From Prevotellaceae bacterium (lineage in GTDB: Bacteria; Bacteroidota; Bacteroidia; Bacteroidales; Paludibacteraceae): a stretch of DNA of 18,463 bases. The stretch is taken from assembly GCA_031290375.1 (NCBI GenBank), contig JAITNR010000049.1, positions 1 to 18,463 on the forward strand, written 5' to 3'. This document shows positions 6,946 through 13,470 of the stretch, piece after piece; position 1 is the first letter of the stretch; each line of letters starts with the position of its first letter. A model generated the notes under the pieces. That model made no database searches and was not told where the DNA came from. It saw only the letters and a program-made list of their open reading frames with translations. The translations under genes and the position numbers were made by a program.

Positions 6946-7287
6946 ATGAAATCTTTTTTTAAATATTGTTTAATCGCGCTTATTTGCCTGTTATCTTCTT
7001 CCTACTATTCACCGCCGGAGTGCTTTATAACCTTGGAGCAAAAAACAATTCCGGTTAAATCGCTTGTACAGCTTGTCTATTATGACGGTCCCGGCATAAT
7101 CAAGGTGCATCTTGTAAATAGTGACGGACCGGATATTGTAAAAATCCATCTTGTAAATTATGCGCCGGATATGTGCGGACAGGTCCAATTAGTCAGTTAC
7201 AACGGCAAAGAGGTTACAAGGGTACATCTTGTTGATTATCTGGGCTCAGATGTGCTGAATGTTCATTTGATTGATTACAATCCATAA
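6946..7287 (+). CDS. Secreted protein of tandem 13-residue repeats, plus-strand cargo gene
   Basis: A 113-residue protein on the strand opposite to the late operon. It starts with a typical export signal (KSFFKYCLIALICLLSSS, about 2-19). From residue 41 five full units and one partial unit of 13 residues follow: V41-K53, V54-K66, I67-Q79, V80-R92, V93-N105, V106-P113. The consensus is [VI][HQ]L[VI]x[YS][DN]G..[IV].[KR], alternating in a way that suggests a beta-solenoid or stacked beta strands. It fits exactly between the hub gene (3 bp from its start) and the DUF6046-like gene (the stops abut). Cysteines lie near residues 8, 14, 26 and 77. Exact repetition plus a signal peptide makes coding very likely; function is unknown. 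An envelope-located lysogenic-conversion or superinfection-exclusion role is inference. Confidence 0.8.
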   Translation: MKSFFKYCLIALICLLSSSYYSPPECFITLEQKTIPVKSLVQLVYYDGPGIIKVHLVNSDGPDIVKIHLVNYAPDMCGQVQLVSYNGKEVTRVHLVDYLGSDVLNVHLIDYNP

Positions 7288-7872
7288 TCATTCATTAACC
7301 AAAAAATCATACTCCGTATCACTGCTAAATGTCAGGGTAAACGGCATTACATTAAAGTATTGCCAACTGCTCTGATTGAATGTTCCGTTTTTAAAAACCA
7401 ACTTTTCAATATCAAAAATGCAGGTATATACGCTTGCTACATTAATGCTCCTCGCCTCGCTCAAAATTTTGTTCAACTGATATAATTTTTCGTAGGGGAA
7501 TCTGTCTTTTTCGTTAAACAGAGACCCCTTAATTATTACAGTATAATCCTCTTGCTGTATGTTCTCTTTTACCTGCCCGGCACGATTAACAAGTGCGGTT
7601 TCTACTATTTTTTTATTTTTTGTAATATCCACAATAGCATCTAAAATTTCGATTTCAGTGCCGTCATCAGTGCGAAGAACAACTGTATTTTCAAACAGTT
7701 TGCCGTCATTAGTCAATCTGTCCGAATAACTGTCAAAGATCTCTACCGGCGTTTTTAACGCTGCAGTGTGCTGTGCTTTGTGTACTGCATCCATCGCAAG
7801 CGATGTCCCGACCAGTCGGGCAGCGTTAGCGGCATTGGCATAAATCAATATTTTTGTATTATTGCTACTCAT
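7288..7872 (-). CDS. DUF6046-like tail protein
   Basis: A 194-residue protein between the tape measure and the hub, the slot that in Mu is taken by the DNA-circularisation-like gp43 and in P2 by gpU-type tube or hub proteins. It resembles the DUF6046 family of Bacteroidetes phage tail proteins: LENTVVLRTDDGTEIEILDAIVDITKNKKIVETALVNRAG (about 57-97 region) followed by GTVKE-like IQQEDYTVIIKGSL and the end FNVMPFTLTFSSDTEYDFL. The repeated strand pattern with a central conserved DYTV.IKG motif suggests a tube-like beta barrel at the tube-hub joint. No signal peptide. Its stop abuts the stop of the plus-strand repeat gene. Confidence 0.6.
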   Translation of the reverse strand: MSSNNTKILIYANAANAARLVGTSLAMDAVHKAQHTAALKTPVEIFDSYSDRLTNDGKLFENTVVLRTDDGTEIEILDAIVDITKNKKIVETALVNRAGQVKENIQQEDYTVIIKGSLFNEKDRFPYEKLYQLNKILSEARSINVASVYTCIFDIEKLVFKNGTFNQSSWQYFNVMPFTLTFSSDTEYDFLVNE

Positions 7873-7883
7873 ATCTATTTAAC

Positions 7884-7985
7884 AATTGACTAATTGACTA
7901 ATTGACTAATTGACTAATCGACTAATTAATTTGCCATAATATTTAATTTTTAATTCTCAATTCTCAATTCTCAATTCTCAATTAT
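7884..7985. repeat. 8-mer array followed by 7-mer array
   Basis: GACTAATT/GACTAATC units occupy 7884-7928 and TCAATTC units 7952-7985, so both repeat families sit side by side in the 123-bp junction between the tape measure and the DUF6046-like gene. Here the 8-mer array has no inverted partner. The 7-mer array ends 10 bp from the tape-measure stop. Confidence 0.85.
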
Positions 7986-7995
7986 ATACTGATTA

Positions 7996-9609
7996 TTAAC
8001 CTGCTGCATAATTTACATCGTTCAATATCATTTGCAACGCCTGAGAGAGTTGCCACATAAAGTCGCCCGCGCTCTGGGGGCTTTCGTTTGTTGAGGCAAA
8101 GTGATTGTCTACATGCTTGATAAGACCGTCATTAATTACAATATTAAAATTTTTTACGGATTTGCCTCCCTCTGAAATGGAGTTGGAGGAGCTGGATAAA
8201 TCCTGTGTAAGATTGTTGTTGGTAACTTTAGTATTGTCGCTAATACCAAGACCCGCTTTCAGTTTATCTGCAAGGCTTTTGGTTGTTGCGCTGTTGTTCC
8301 ACGAGAGATTAACTTCTTTGTAAAGATCGAGTGATTTTTGTGAGTAGTCGGCTACCTTTTTAGCGCCGTCTGTGATTGCCTTTTTTCGTTTCTCGACATC
8401 ATCATTTATTTGCGCAATCATTTTTTGATTTTCGTTGCTGTTGCCGATACCCATAGCCTGCTTGAACTTGTACCAGCCGAGTTTGATTTTATCAATGGCA
8501 ATAATAATGCCGTCAGCCATTGTACCAAAATATAACTTGATGCTTTCGACAAACGCCAGAGATATATTTTTCATAAAGCTGACAGTGGCTGCCCAGAGTT
8601 TACCCCAACCTTTGATTTTTACGGCAAGATAACCTATTGCAGCACTCAAAGCTATAACACCAACAACAATAACGCCGACAGGATTTAACGACATTACAAC
8701 ATTCAAAATTCCCTGTACAATAATCCACCCCTTAATGGCAGCAATCACAATGCCAATAACAATGGCAAGCGAGGTAAATACCTCTTTATTGCCCTCAATA
8801 AATCGGATGACAACTTCGGCTACAGACATCAATTTTTCGACAACAGGCATAAACCGGCTTTGAATTTCAAGCCATAATTTACCTATCCGTTCCTGAAGGT
8901 CGCCGATATTGTTTGCAGCCTGTTTCATTGAGCCTTCGGGTGTGGCTGCAAGGGCTTGATTCATTCCGCCGACTTTGGATTCGATTACTTGTGCCAAAAT
9001 TGCAGCACGCTGAGTTTCATTACCGAATGAAAGTATTTTTTTTTGGGCATCGGTAAATTTAAAGCCGCTGCGCTCAAGCATCATTGTTTGACCCTGTAAG
9101 GCTTTTCCGACCATTTCGGCTGCGCTCGCGGCACTTTGTTGAGTAACATTGAGACCATTTTCATTGACCATCAAATCATTTATGGCAGGCATTAATTTTT
9201 GAATGCTGTCATAACTTTTTGCGTACAGGGAGAGGCTTTTTACGCCGGACAGTTGTACTTCATCGCCGATCACGCCAAGTTTTTGCTGTTCGGATGCAAG
9301 GCGTTTAATGGATTCTATCTGCTCATCAGTAGCACCAATCGTATTGCGTATTGTGTTTGCCAACTGCATTTCAACTACCGATTGGGCTTTGTACATTTCA
9401 ACTGTCGAAGATAAGGCGCCGGTCAATCTGCCGACAGCATTATTAACAGCTTCAAAAGCAAGCCCGACATCACGTATTTTTTGAATGTTGGAGGTAAAAG
9501 AATTGATATGAGACGTACCCTGTTCTACTGCACGCGTAATGCCTGCAACGTTGGTTTCTGCGTTGCCTGTAACATTTATGATAAAATTTACTGAATTATC
9601 GTTTGCCAT
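7996..9609 (-). CDS. Tail tape measure protein
   Basis: At 537 residues this is the longest protein in the window, and it has the expected composition: a helical, Ala/Gln-rich N-terminus (about 20-260) and two hydrophobic segments (about 278-302 and 311-332, FTSLAIVIGIVIAAIKG and GVIVVGVIALSAAIGYLAV). A charged helical region and a low-complexity C-terminus (SSSSNSISEGG) follow. Tape measures set tail length and are ejected ahead of the DNA; the hydrophobic segments may insert into the host membrane. It lies directly after the frameshifted chaperone gene, as in nearly all long-tailed phages. By the usual rule of roughly 0.15 nm per residue the tail would be around 80 nm, which is an estimate only. 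Confidence 0.88.
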   Translation of the reverse strand: MANDNSVNFIINVTGNAETNVAGITRAVEQGTSHINSFTSNIQKIRDVGLAFEAVNNAVGRLTGALSSTVEMYKAQSVVEMQLANTIRNTIGATDEQIESIKRLASEQQKLGVIGDEVQLSGVKSLSLYAKSYDSIQKLMPAINDLMVNENGLNVTQQSAASAAEMVGKALQGQTMMLERSGFKFTDAQKKILSFGNETQRAAILAQVIESKVGGMNQALAATPEGSMKQAANNIGDLQERIGKLWLEIQSRFMPVVEKLMSVAEVVIRFIEGNKEVFTSLAIVIGIVIAAIKGWIIVQGILNVVMSLNPVGVIVVGVIALSAAIGYLAVKIKGWGKLWAATVSFMKNISLAFVESIKLYFGTMADGIIIAIDKIKLGWYKFKQAMGIGNSNENQKMIAQINDDVEKRKKAITDGAKKVADYSQKSLDLYKEVNLSWNNSATTKSLADKLKAGLGISDNTKVTNNNLTQDLSSSSNSISEGGKSVKNFNIVINDGLIKHVDNHFASTNESPQSAGDFMWQLSQALQMILNDVNYAAG

Positions 9610-9650
9610 ATCAATTTTTTTTATAATTTTACACTCAAATTCTATCTGTT

Positions 9651-9797
9651 ATGAGTAACGAAATTTCACTTGCCGTGTCGGTTCTTATTGCCTCGCTAAT
9701 GTTGATTGCGCTGGGCGTTGTTTTGCTTGTTGTAAAAAAAAACAAAGAGAAGAAAAAACCTGTTCGGAAAATAAATATTACTTTTTCCCTGCATTAA
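9651..9797 (+). CDS. 48-aa single-TM protein, plus-strand cargo gene
   Basis: An ATG at 9651 opens a 48-residue frame ending at a TAA at 9795-9797. Residues 7-28 are one strongly hydrophobic helix (LAVSVLIASLMLIALGVVLLVV), and KKNKEKKKPVRK follows. The positive-inside rule predicts N-terminus outside and C-terminus in the cytoplasm. It lies between the tape measure start (41 bp away) and the chaperone frameshift product, whose last 20 bp it overlaps tail to tail. No clear promoter was found. The composition is typical of small phage membrane proteins (inner-membrane morons, antiholins, exclusion proteins), but no family is recognised. Short length limits certainty. Confidence 0.55.
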   Translation: MSNEISLAVSVLIASLMLIALGVVLLVVKKNKEKKKPVRKINITFSLH

Positions 9798-10265
9798 ACT
9801 CTTTTGCCTCGTCTTTGCGTATCTTTTTCAATGCTTCTATTGCGGTGGCCCACTCTGCGTCCGTCAAACTGTCGGGGTCTATATGCAGATAGTATCGTAA
9901 TTGATAATCTATAAATAAAATCCCGTTCCGTTCCACCGCGTTTTTGGCGGACGCTATAACTTTTTTAGTTCTGCCTGTTTGATTTCAATAAGCCCTGCGA
10001 TTTGAGAAGACACCCCGAAAAACTTTTCATCATCGGTTTTTATCGTTTCATCGCCGCCGAGCCAACAATCATTCAGTAATACCTCGTTTGCACGAACTGG
10101 ATCGCTCTGACCTATTGAAGCAATTGCTTTAAAAGTACTGCGATCGGGCTTTTTGAGATAACAAATACTTCCATCAACTTGGACAGAGAAAATTTCCCCA
10201 TGCAGATTCTTCCACAATGTAATTTGTTCCGGCGTTACAACGCCTTTTAAATCTTCTTTTTTCAT
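9778..10265 (-). CDS. Frameshifted tail assembly chaperone (gpG-gpT type fusion)
   Basis: This is the long product made by a -1 frameshift at 9960-9966, predicted at 162 residues. After the shift the frame stays open for 60 further codons (VIASAKNAVERNG..., ILFIDYQLRYYLHIDPD..., LKKIRKDEAKEFNAGKK) to a TAA at 9780-9778. The tail is acidic-then-basic and helical, like the T domain of lambda gpGT, which brings the tape measure to the tube protein during assembly. Position immediately before the tape measure is the standard place. The 9797 end of the plus-strand TM gene overlaps its last 20 bp. Frame, stop and context agree; expression is inferred. Confidence 0.75.
9954..10265 (-). CDS. Tail assembly chaperone, unshifted form (gpG-like)
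   Basis: A 103-residue protein that ends AELKKL just past the slippery site. It lies between the tail tube and tape measure genes, the place of the lambda G chaperone, the Mu gp41/42 pair and their relatives. Recognisable pieces are KGVVTPEQITLWKNLHGEIF (N-terminal helix) and SICYLKKPDRSTFKAIASIGQSDPVRANEVLLNDCWLGGD, a pattern seen in Bacteroidetes phage chaperones where an Asn-Asp-Cys-Trp-rich turn precedes the C-terminal helix. It would coat the tape measure during tail assembly and not remain in the virion. The unshifted product should be the major one, with the fusion a minor product. Confidence 0.75.
   Translation of the reverse strand: MKKEDLKGVVTPEQITLWKNLHGEIFSVQVDGSICYLKKPDRSTFKAIASIGQSDPVRANEVLLNDCWLGGDETIKTDDEKFFGVSSQIAGLIEIKQAELKKL
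9960..9966 (-). other. Programmed -1 frameshift site A_AAA_AAG
   Basis: On the minus strand the zero frame reads CTA AAA AAG TTA TAG, placing a perfect A_AAA_AAG heptamer (the E. coli dnaX slippery type) two codons before the chaperone stop. Slipping by one gives AAA AAA GTT ATA GCG and a 60-codon open frame. A short GC-rich inverted repeat (CCGC...GCGG) about 10 nt downstream may be a stimulatory hairpin, though it is small. Confidence 0.78.
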
Positions 10266-10287
10266 TGTTTAAATGATTTTTAAATGA

Positions 10288-10350
10288 TTAATTGACTAAT
10301 TGACTAATCGACTAATTGACTAATCGGTTAGTCGATTAGTCGATTAGTCA
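10288..10350. repeat. 8-mer GACTAATY hairpin
   Basis: Forward units (GACTAATT/C) from 10288 to about 10326 are immediately followed by reverse units (TTAGTCGATTAGTC...) to 10350, with almost no loop. It fills the junction between the tail tube and the chaperone gene and ends 5 bp from the tube stop codon. A perfect long stem in this position could act as a transcript end or processing site. Confidence 0.88.
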
Positions 10351-10355
10351 AATAT

Positions 10356-10781
10356 TTATCTTAAAATATTTGAGGGCTGCAGGGTCAATTCTGCACTGTT
10401 GCTCGTGTCATCCTGACTGATTTCAAGCGGATCGTTAAGAATTACGCAATCTTTGAGAATGTGTGTAACCTTTTTGTTGCCCAAGTTCGGTACAAACATT
10501 ATCACTACATCAAAGGGTGCGATGTCCTGCAACCGCCTTGTTGGTACGCTTTCACGAAGATTTTCTATTTCATCCCGTGTGAGCGTTAATGAGGCTGTGT
10601 GTGTCCAGTTCCCATATCCGAGTCCGATAGCTTGAGAACCCGCACCCATTACAAGGTTAATTTTGCGGTCGCTGTTGTAATTTAATTTTGTAATGCCTGT
10701 TACGGGCGCAGGGCTATTGATGTTTACCGCTACCTGACTCCAGGAGTGCATCACGCCGTTTATTAAAGTGGGATATTCCAT
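10356..10781 (-). CDS. Tail tube protein
   Basis: A 141-residue beta-rich protein directly after the sheath gene, the usual order in contractile-tailed phages. Features include PTLINGVMHSWSQVAVNIN (N-terminal strand that folds against the next ring), ITKLNYNSDRKINLVMGAGSQAIGLGYGNW and TASLTLTRDEIENLR, and a C-terminal region with LKDCVILNDPLEISQDDTSNSAELTLQPSNI. Those paired strands separated by an alpha-helix are the tube fold shared by Mu gpM, P2 FII and type VI Hcp. The C-terminus ends on a short downstream interval before the 8-mer hairpin. It assembles rings around the tape measure, and the sheath polymerises on it. Confidence 0.8.
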   Translation of the reverse strand: MEYPTLINGVMHSWSQVAVNINSPAPVTGITKLNYNSDRKINLVMGAGSQAIGLGYGNWTHTASLTLTRDEIENLRESVPTRRLQDIAPFDVVIMFVPNLGNKKVTHILKDCVILNDPLEISQDDTSNSAELTLQPSNILR

Positions 10782-10800
10782 TTTTTTAATTTTTAATTTT

Positions 10801-10820
10801 CAATTCTCAATTCTCAATTC
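10801..10820. repeat. Short 7-mer TCAATTC array
   Basis: Three units of TCAATTC-type sequence sit between the sheath stop and the tube start. The TGA stop of the sheath gene and its final Asn codon fall inside the repeat. Confidence 0.75.
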
Positions 10821-12007
10821 AGTTTAGTTGTATAACCTATTTTCACAAGTACTTTCCTCATCACGCCAACAGGCACATTCTTGATTTGGATTTCCAGTTC
10901 TCCGGTAGCCAGCACATTTTGTGCCGGGTCAATTTCGACACGGTAACCGCTCAATTCGCCTGCCCTTTCCATATCCTCCAAAGCGCGTCCGGCTAACGTT
11001 TCAAGGTACGCTACAGTGCTGGCGCGGAGTTGTCCGGTTGCACTTTCAACATACAAAGGTGCGTTGAGTTGAGGCAACAGGTTGGCGCGGATACCGCGCG
11101 TTGCCTTGTCCATGGTGCGCACATTTTCAATAAACGAGTAGTCAGAGGTAGCAACATCGAATGTAAAACTGTCATTGAAATAGTTGTTGGCATCGCCTAC
11201 GTGGGTACGGACAAAGATGTAACGGTTGTCGTTTATAAGGTTCAGATCACCGGTGCTAACCTCTTTCACAATGTCGCCTGTAATAAAGCCGGGCATTGTG
11301 AGTGAAAGCGGGAATTTCTGCACCCAGGCGATACTCTCATTCACGGATGCTGCACTGATTGCGCCCAGACAGGTACCGATGCAGCCGTAATAACCGGATG
11401 TACCGAGACGCGCCAAAAGTGCCGGGTCGAGGTCGCAACCGATTAACATAGAAACGTTACTGCGTCCGGCTACGATGTGTGTGTTGCCTGTGGTATAAGT
11501 AGCCAAACCAGTTTGACTTCCTTTAGTTGTAAAGACGATTGACAGTGGTTTATGTTCGGCTTCCAGGGCAGTAGCTGCCGTCTGGAAAGACGCCAAATTG
11601 GCATTGGTGGACGCCAAAATACCCACCTGCCTGATGAGCCCTTCGCAATAGTTCTGCAAGGCTTTAATGTCATCCCCGATTATGTCGGCTAAGTTATCTT
11701 TAATAACCAAATACAACGTACCGGTGGGCGACATGCGAAAGAACTCACGCACGTGGTAATCAATTGCGTTTATTAGATAGTCTGCATCTGTAGCGGGTGT
11801 CGCTTTCGGTGCAAAGCCGTAAGTTTGCGCCAGCTGTTCGTAGAACGAAATTTTGGCAATGCGCAAATTACCGAAAGTGTCAAATTTATTAATGTAGCTG
11901 ACGATTGAGAGGCCATTCACCATCAATCCGCTTATCGGATCTTCCGAGGCTGATGTGCGTCCTATCCCTCCATTCTGTTTTTGAAAAATAATGTCGTTTA
12001 GTGCCAT
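10814..12007 (-). CDS. Tail sheath protein (DUF2586-like)
   Basis: A 397-residue protein matching the Bacteroidetes sheath type known as DUF2586. Points include the N-terminal FQKQNGGIGRTSASEDPISGLM strand, a long central domain with LYLVIKDNLADIIGDDIKALQNYCE, IGCDLDPALLARLGTSGYYGCIGTCLGAISAASVNESIAWVQ and FPLSLTMPGFITGDIVKEVS, and the C-terminal part with NDNRYIFVRTHVGDANNYFNDS, RTMDKATRGIRANLLPQL and VAYLETLAGRALEDMERAGELS, which resembles the conserved polymerisation core of other sheaths. It contracts to drive the tube through the envelope. It is 8 bp after the 63-aa gene, and the tube gene follows. Function is supported by family pattern and order. Confidence 0.85.
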   Translation of the reverse strand: MALNDIIFQKQNGGIGRTSASEDPISGLMVNGLSIVSYINKFDTFGNLRIAKISFYEQLAQTYGFAPKATPATDADYLINAIDYHVREFFRMSPTGTLYLVIKDNLADIIGDDIKALQNYCEGLIRQVGILASTNANLASFQTAATALEAEHKPLSIVFTTKGSQTGLATYTTGNTHIVAGRSNVSMLIGCDLDPALLARLGTSGYYGCIGTCLGAISAASVNESIAWVQKFPLSLTMPGFITGDIVKEVSTGDLNLINDNRYIFVRTHVGDANNYFNDSFTFDVATSDYSFIENVRTMDKATRGIRANLLPQLNAPLYVESATGQLRASTVAYLETLAGRALEDMERAGELSGYRVEIDPAQNVLATGELEIQIKNVPVGVMRKVLVKIGYTTKLN

Positions 12008-12019
12008 TTTTACTTATTT

Positions 12020-12211
12020 TTAAAGAGTTTGTAAATACGTCAGTGCCTTGTTGAATGTATTAAACCTGCGTTCTCCAACCCAAAACCCGTCGTCTTTTAA
12101 AATAACAGCGGCAGGCGCATCTGCCACTGTCTTTCCTATTCCCTCCACGTTGGATTCATGCGCCTTCAACGTCTCATCGGCTTTCTTTTTCTTTATTTCT
12201 TTGTTTTCCAT
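12020..12211 (-). CDS. Small unknown protein between capsid and sheath
   Basis: A 63-residue protein with a very lysine-rich N-terminus (ENKEIKKKKADETLKAHE), a short middle (IGKTVADAPAAVILKD) and a C-terminal piece DGFWVGERRFNTFNKALTYLQTL that looks like a small beta-hairpin plus helix. It lies 12 bp before the sheath gene, in the region where Mu-like phages carry a short conserved gene (gp38, DUF2635-type) next to the sheath gene. That assignment is only positional. Its start is 96 bp from the capsid stop, and the 7-mer array fills that gap. Coding is supported by the context and tight spacing. Confidence 0.5.
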   Translation of the reverse strand: MENKEIKKKKADETLKAHESNVEGIGKTVADAPAAVILKDDGFWVGERRFNTFNKALTYLQTL

Positions 12212-12246
12212 CTTCGCTTATTTATCGACTAATCCAATAATTAAAT

Positions 12247-12304
12247 TATCAATTATCAATTATCAATTATCAATTGTCAATTGTCAATTATCAATTGTCA
12301 ATTA
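12247..12304. repeat. 7-mer TCAATTA/TCAATTG array
   Basis: About eight tandem units of TCAATTA or TCAATTG fill the gap between the capsid stop and the 63-aa gene start. It ends 3 bp from the capsid stop codon. The unit alternates A and G at its last base. Confidence 0.9.
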
Positions 12305-12307
12305 AAT

Positions 12308-13237
12308 TTATGCCCTTCCGTCATACAGCACAACGTCTTCTCCCCAAACAATGTTTGTGTCGATTTTCATCAACATTTTAAAGAAGTACAGTTCCGATGG
12401 GTTGCTTAACTTGTCGATTTGTACCGTTTCACAGTCATCTGCAAGCGAAACGCCGGCCCAAAGGTTAGAGTCCAAACCTGAACTGCCAACAGCCGCAAAA
12501 ACTGCGTCTTTGGGCATTGCTGCAAGAGGCACAATTTGAATGCCCTTAAAGCGTTCAGGGTTACGATCGGTGTAGTCGGTGCCTTTGAACTGACGGTTTG
12601 TCAACGCGCTGTCATAAATATCTGCATCTTCTACAGACATAAAGATTTTTAAATTCGGATTGCCCCGAAGTGATTTTGAAATGTTGCCTTTTACAGATCC
12701 CAATACTGAAATTACATTTGCTTCTGTAATTGCGTCTGCACCTGCAAGAGAAACAACATCAGGATTTGCGACAATTTTTGTCAAAATACCGTCAAAAAAT
12801 TGCCCTGCACTTGGTCCGTATACCCCGGTTAAAAATGCAGTTCCAAGTTCAAAATCTACAACCTTTGCCAGTTCGGCAAGCATGGCGTTTTGCGCATCAG
12901 TCGGAAGTTCGTGGAACAACAGGTTGCCTGTTGGTTGCCATTTGCGCCAGAACTGCTCAAAAGAGCGCGGATTAAAAACTGTGTACGCCATTACATCTTT
13001 AGGTTCGAGATAAACTTCATCGATAGTAAAGTTGCCCTGGGAATCCTCTTTTTGCGGATCTTCAATGCGTTTTTGCAGCATACTACCGGCACGAAGGCGC
13101 GGGATACTGAATTTTTTACTTACATCCGGCTGTAAGTGAATGTGACCGCCGGAAACGAGTTCATTGTTCGTTGTGGCTCTTACGAGTAAATTCTCTAATA
13201 CCTCGCCATTATAGGCGGTTTGAATACTTACTGACAT
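12308..13237 (-). CDS. Major capsid protein (HK97-fold predicted)
   Basis: A 309-residue protein directly after the protease/scaffold and the 53-aa gene, the position and size of the Mu gpT/P2 gpN-type capsid. It has an acidic N-terminal stretch, a beta region with VYLEPKDVMAYTVFNPRSFEQFWRKW, a long helix (NAMLAELAKVVDFELGTAFLTG, about 114-135) like the spine helix of the HK97 fold, and a distal part AITEANVISVLGSVKGNISKSLRGNPNLKIFMSVEDADIYDSAL that has the A-domain pattern. The C-terminal stretch ends in DTNIVWGEDVVLYDG. In related phages a protease removes the scaffold before DNA packaging. No cleavage site is evident from sequence alone. Confidence 0.8.
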   Translation of the reverse strand: MSVSIQTAYNGEVLENLLVRATTNNELVSGGHIHLQPDVSKKFSIPRLRAGSMLQKRIEDPQKEDSQGNFTIDEVYLEPKDVMAYTVFNPRSFEQFWRKWQPTGNLLFHELPTDAQNAMLAELAKVVDFELGTAFLTGVYGPSAGQFFDGILTKIVANPDVVSLAGADAITEANVISVLGSVKGNISKSLRGNPNLKIFMSVEDADIYDSALTNRQFKGTDYTDRNPERFKGIQIVPLAAMPKDAVFAAVGSSGLDSNLWAGVSLADDCETVQIDKLSNPSELYFFKMLMKIDTNIVWGEDVVLYDGRA

Positions 13238-13243
13238 TTTTTT

Positions 13244-13405
13244 TTATTTTTTTAGATTGGATTTAATTTTTTTTTCTTTCGGTTTGGGATCGTAAACTTT
13301 TACGATTGACTGGTACCAGCTTATTTTTTCCGGGTATTTCTCTTTAAGAAAGTCGCGGATTTCTTCAAGAACTTTAATTTCTGACGATTTTTTTAATTCT
13401 TCCAT
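13244..13405 (-). CDS. 53-aa charged protein between protease and capsid
   Basis: An ATG at 13405 opens a 53-residue frame that stops at 13246-13244, 6 bp before the capsid start. The sequence is lysine/glutamate-rich: an N-terminal amphipathic helix (KVLEEIRDFLKEKYPEKISW), then YQSIVKVYDPKP and a basic tail KEKKIKSNLKK. No signal or membrane segment. Tight spacing with capsid, a clean start and a sensible amphipathic pattern make it credible. It could be a head decoration or connector factor. Family unknown. Confidence 0.55.
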   Translation of the reverse strand: MEELKKSSEIKVLEEIRDFLKEKYPEKISWYQSIVKVYDPKPKEKKIKSNLKK

Positions 13406-13433
13406 AATTTTTATTTTTATTTAATTTTTTTTT

Positions 13434-13467
13434 AATTCTCAATTCTCAATTCTCAATTCTCAATTAT
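13434..13467. repeat. 7-mer TCAATTC array
   Basis: Four tandem units of TCAATTC, next to an AT-rich stretch, sit between the protease stop (13471) and the 53-aa gene start (13405). The array ends 3 bp from the protease stop. Confidence 0.85.
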
Positions 13468-13470
13468 ATA

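Noticed and set aside
11011..11193. Minus-strand 60-aa frame inside the sheath gene
   Set aside because: It is an out-of-frame shadow of the tail sheath. The same applies to other frames opposite or within large virion genes.
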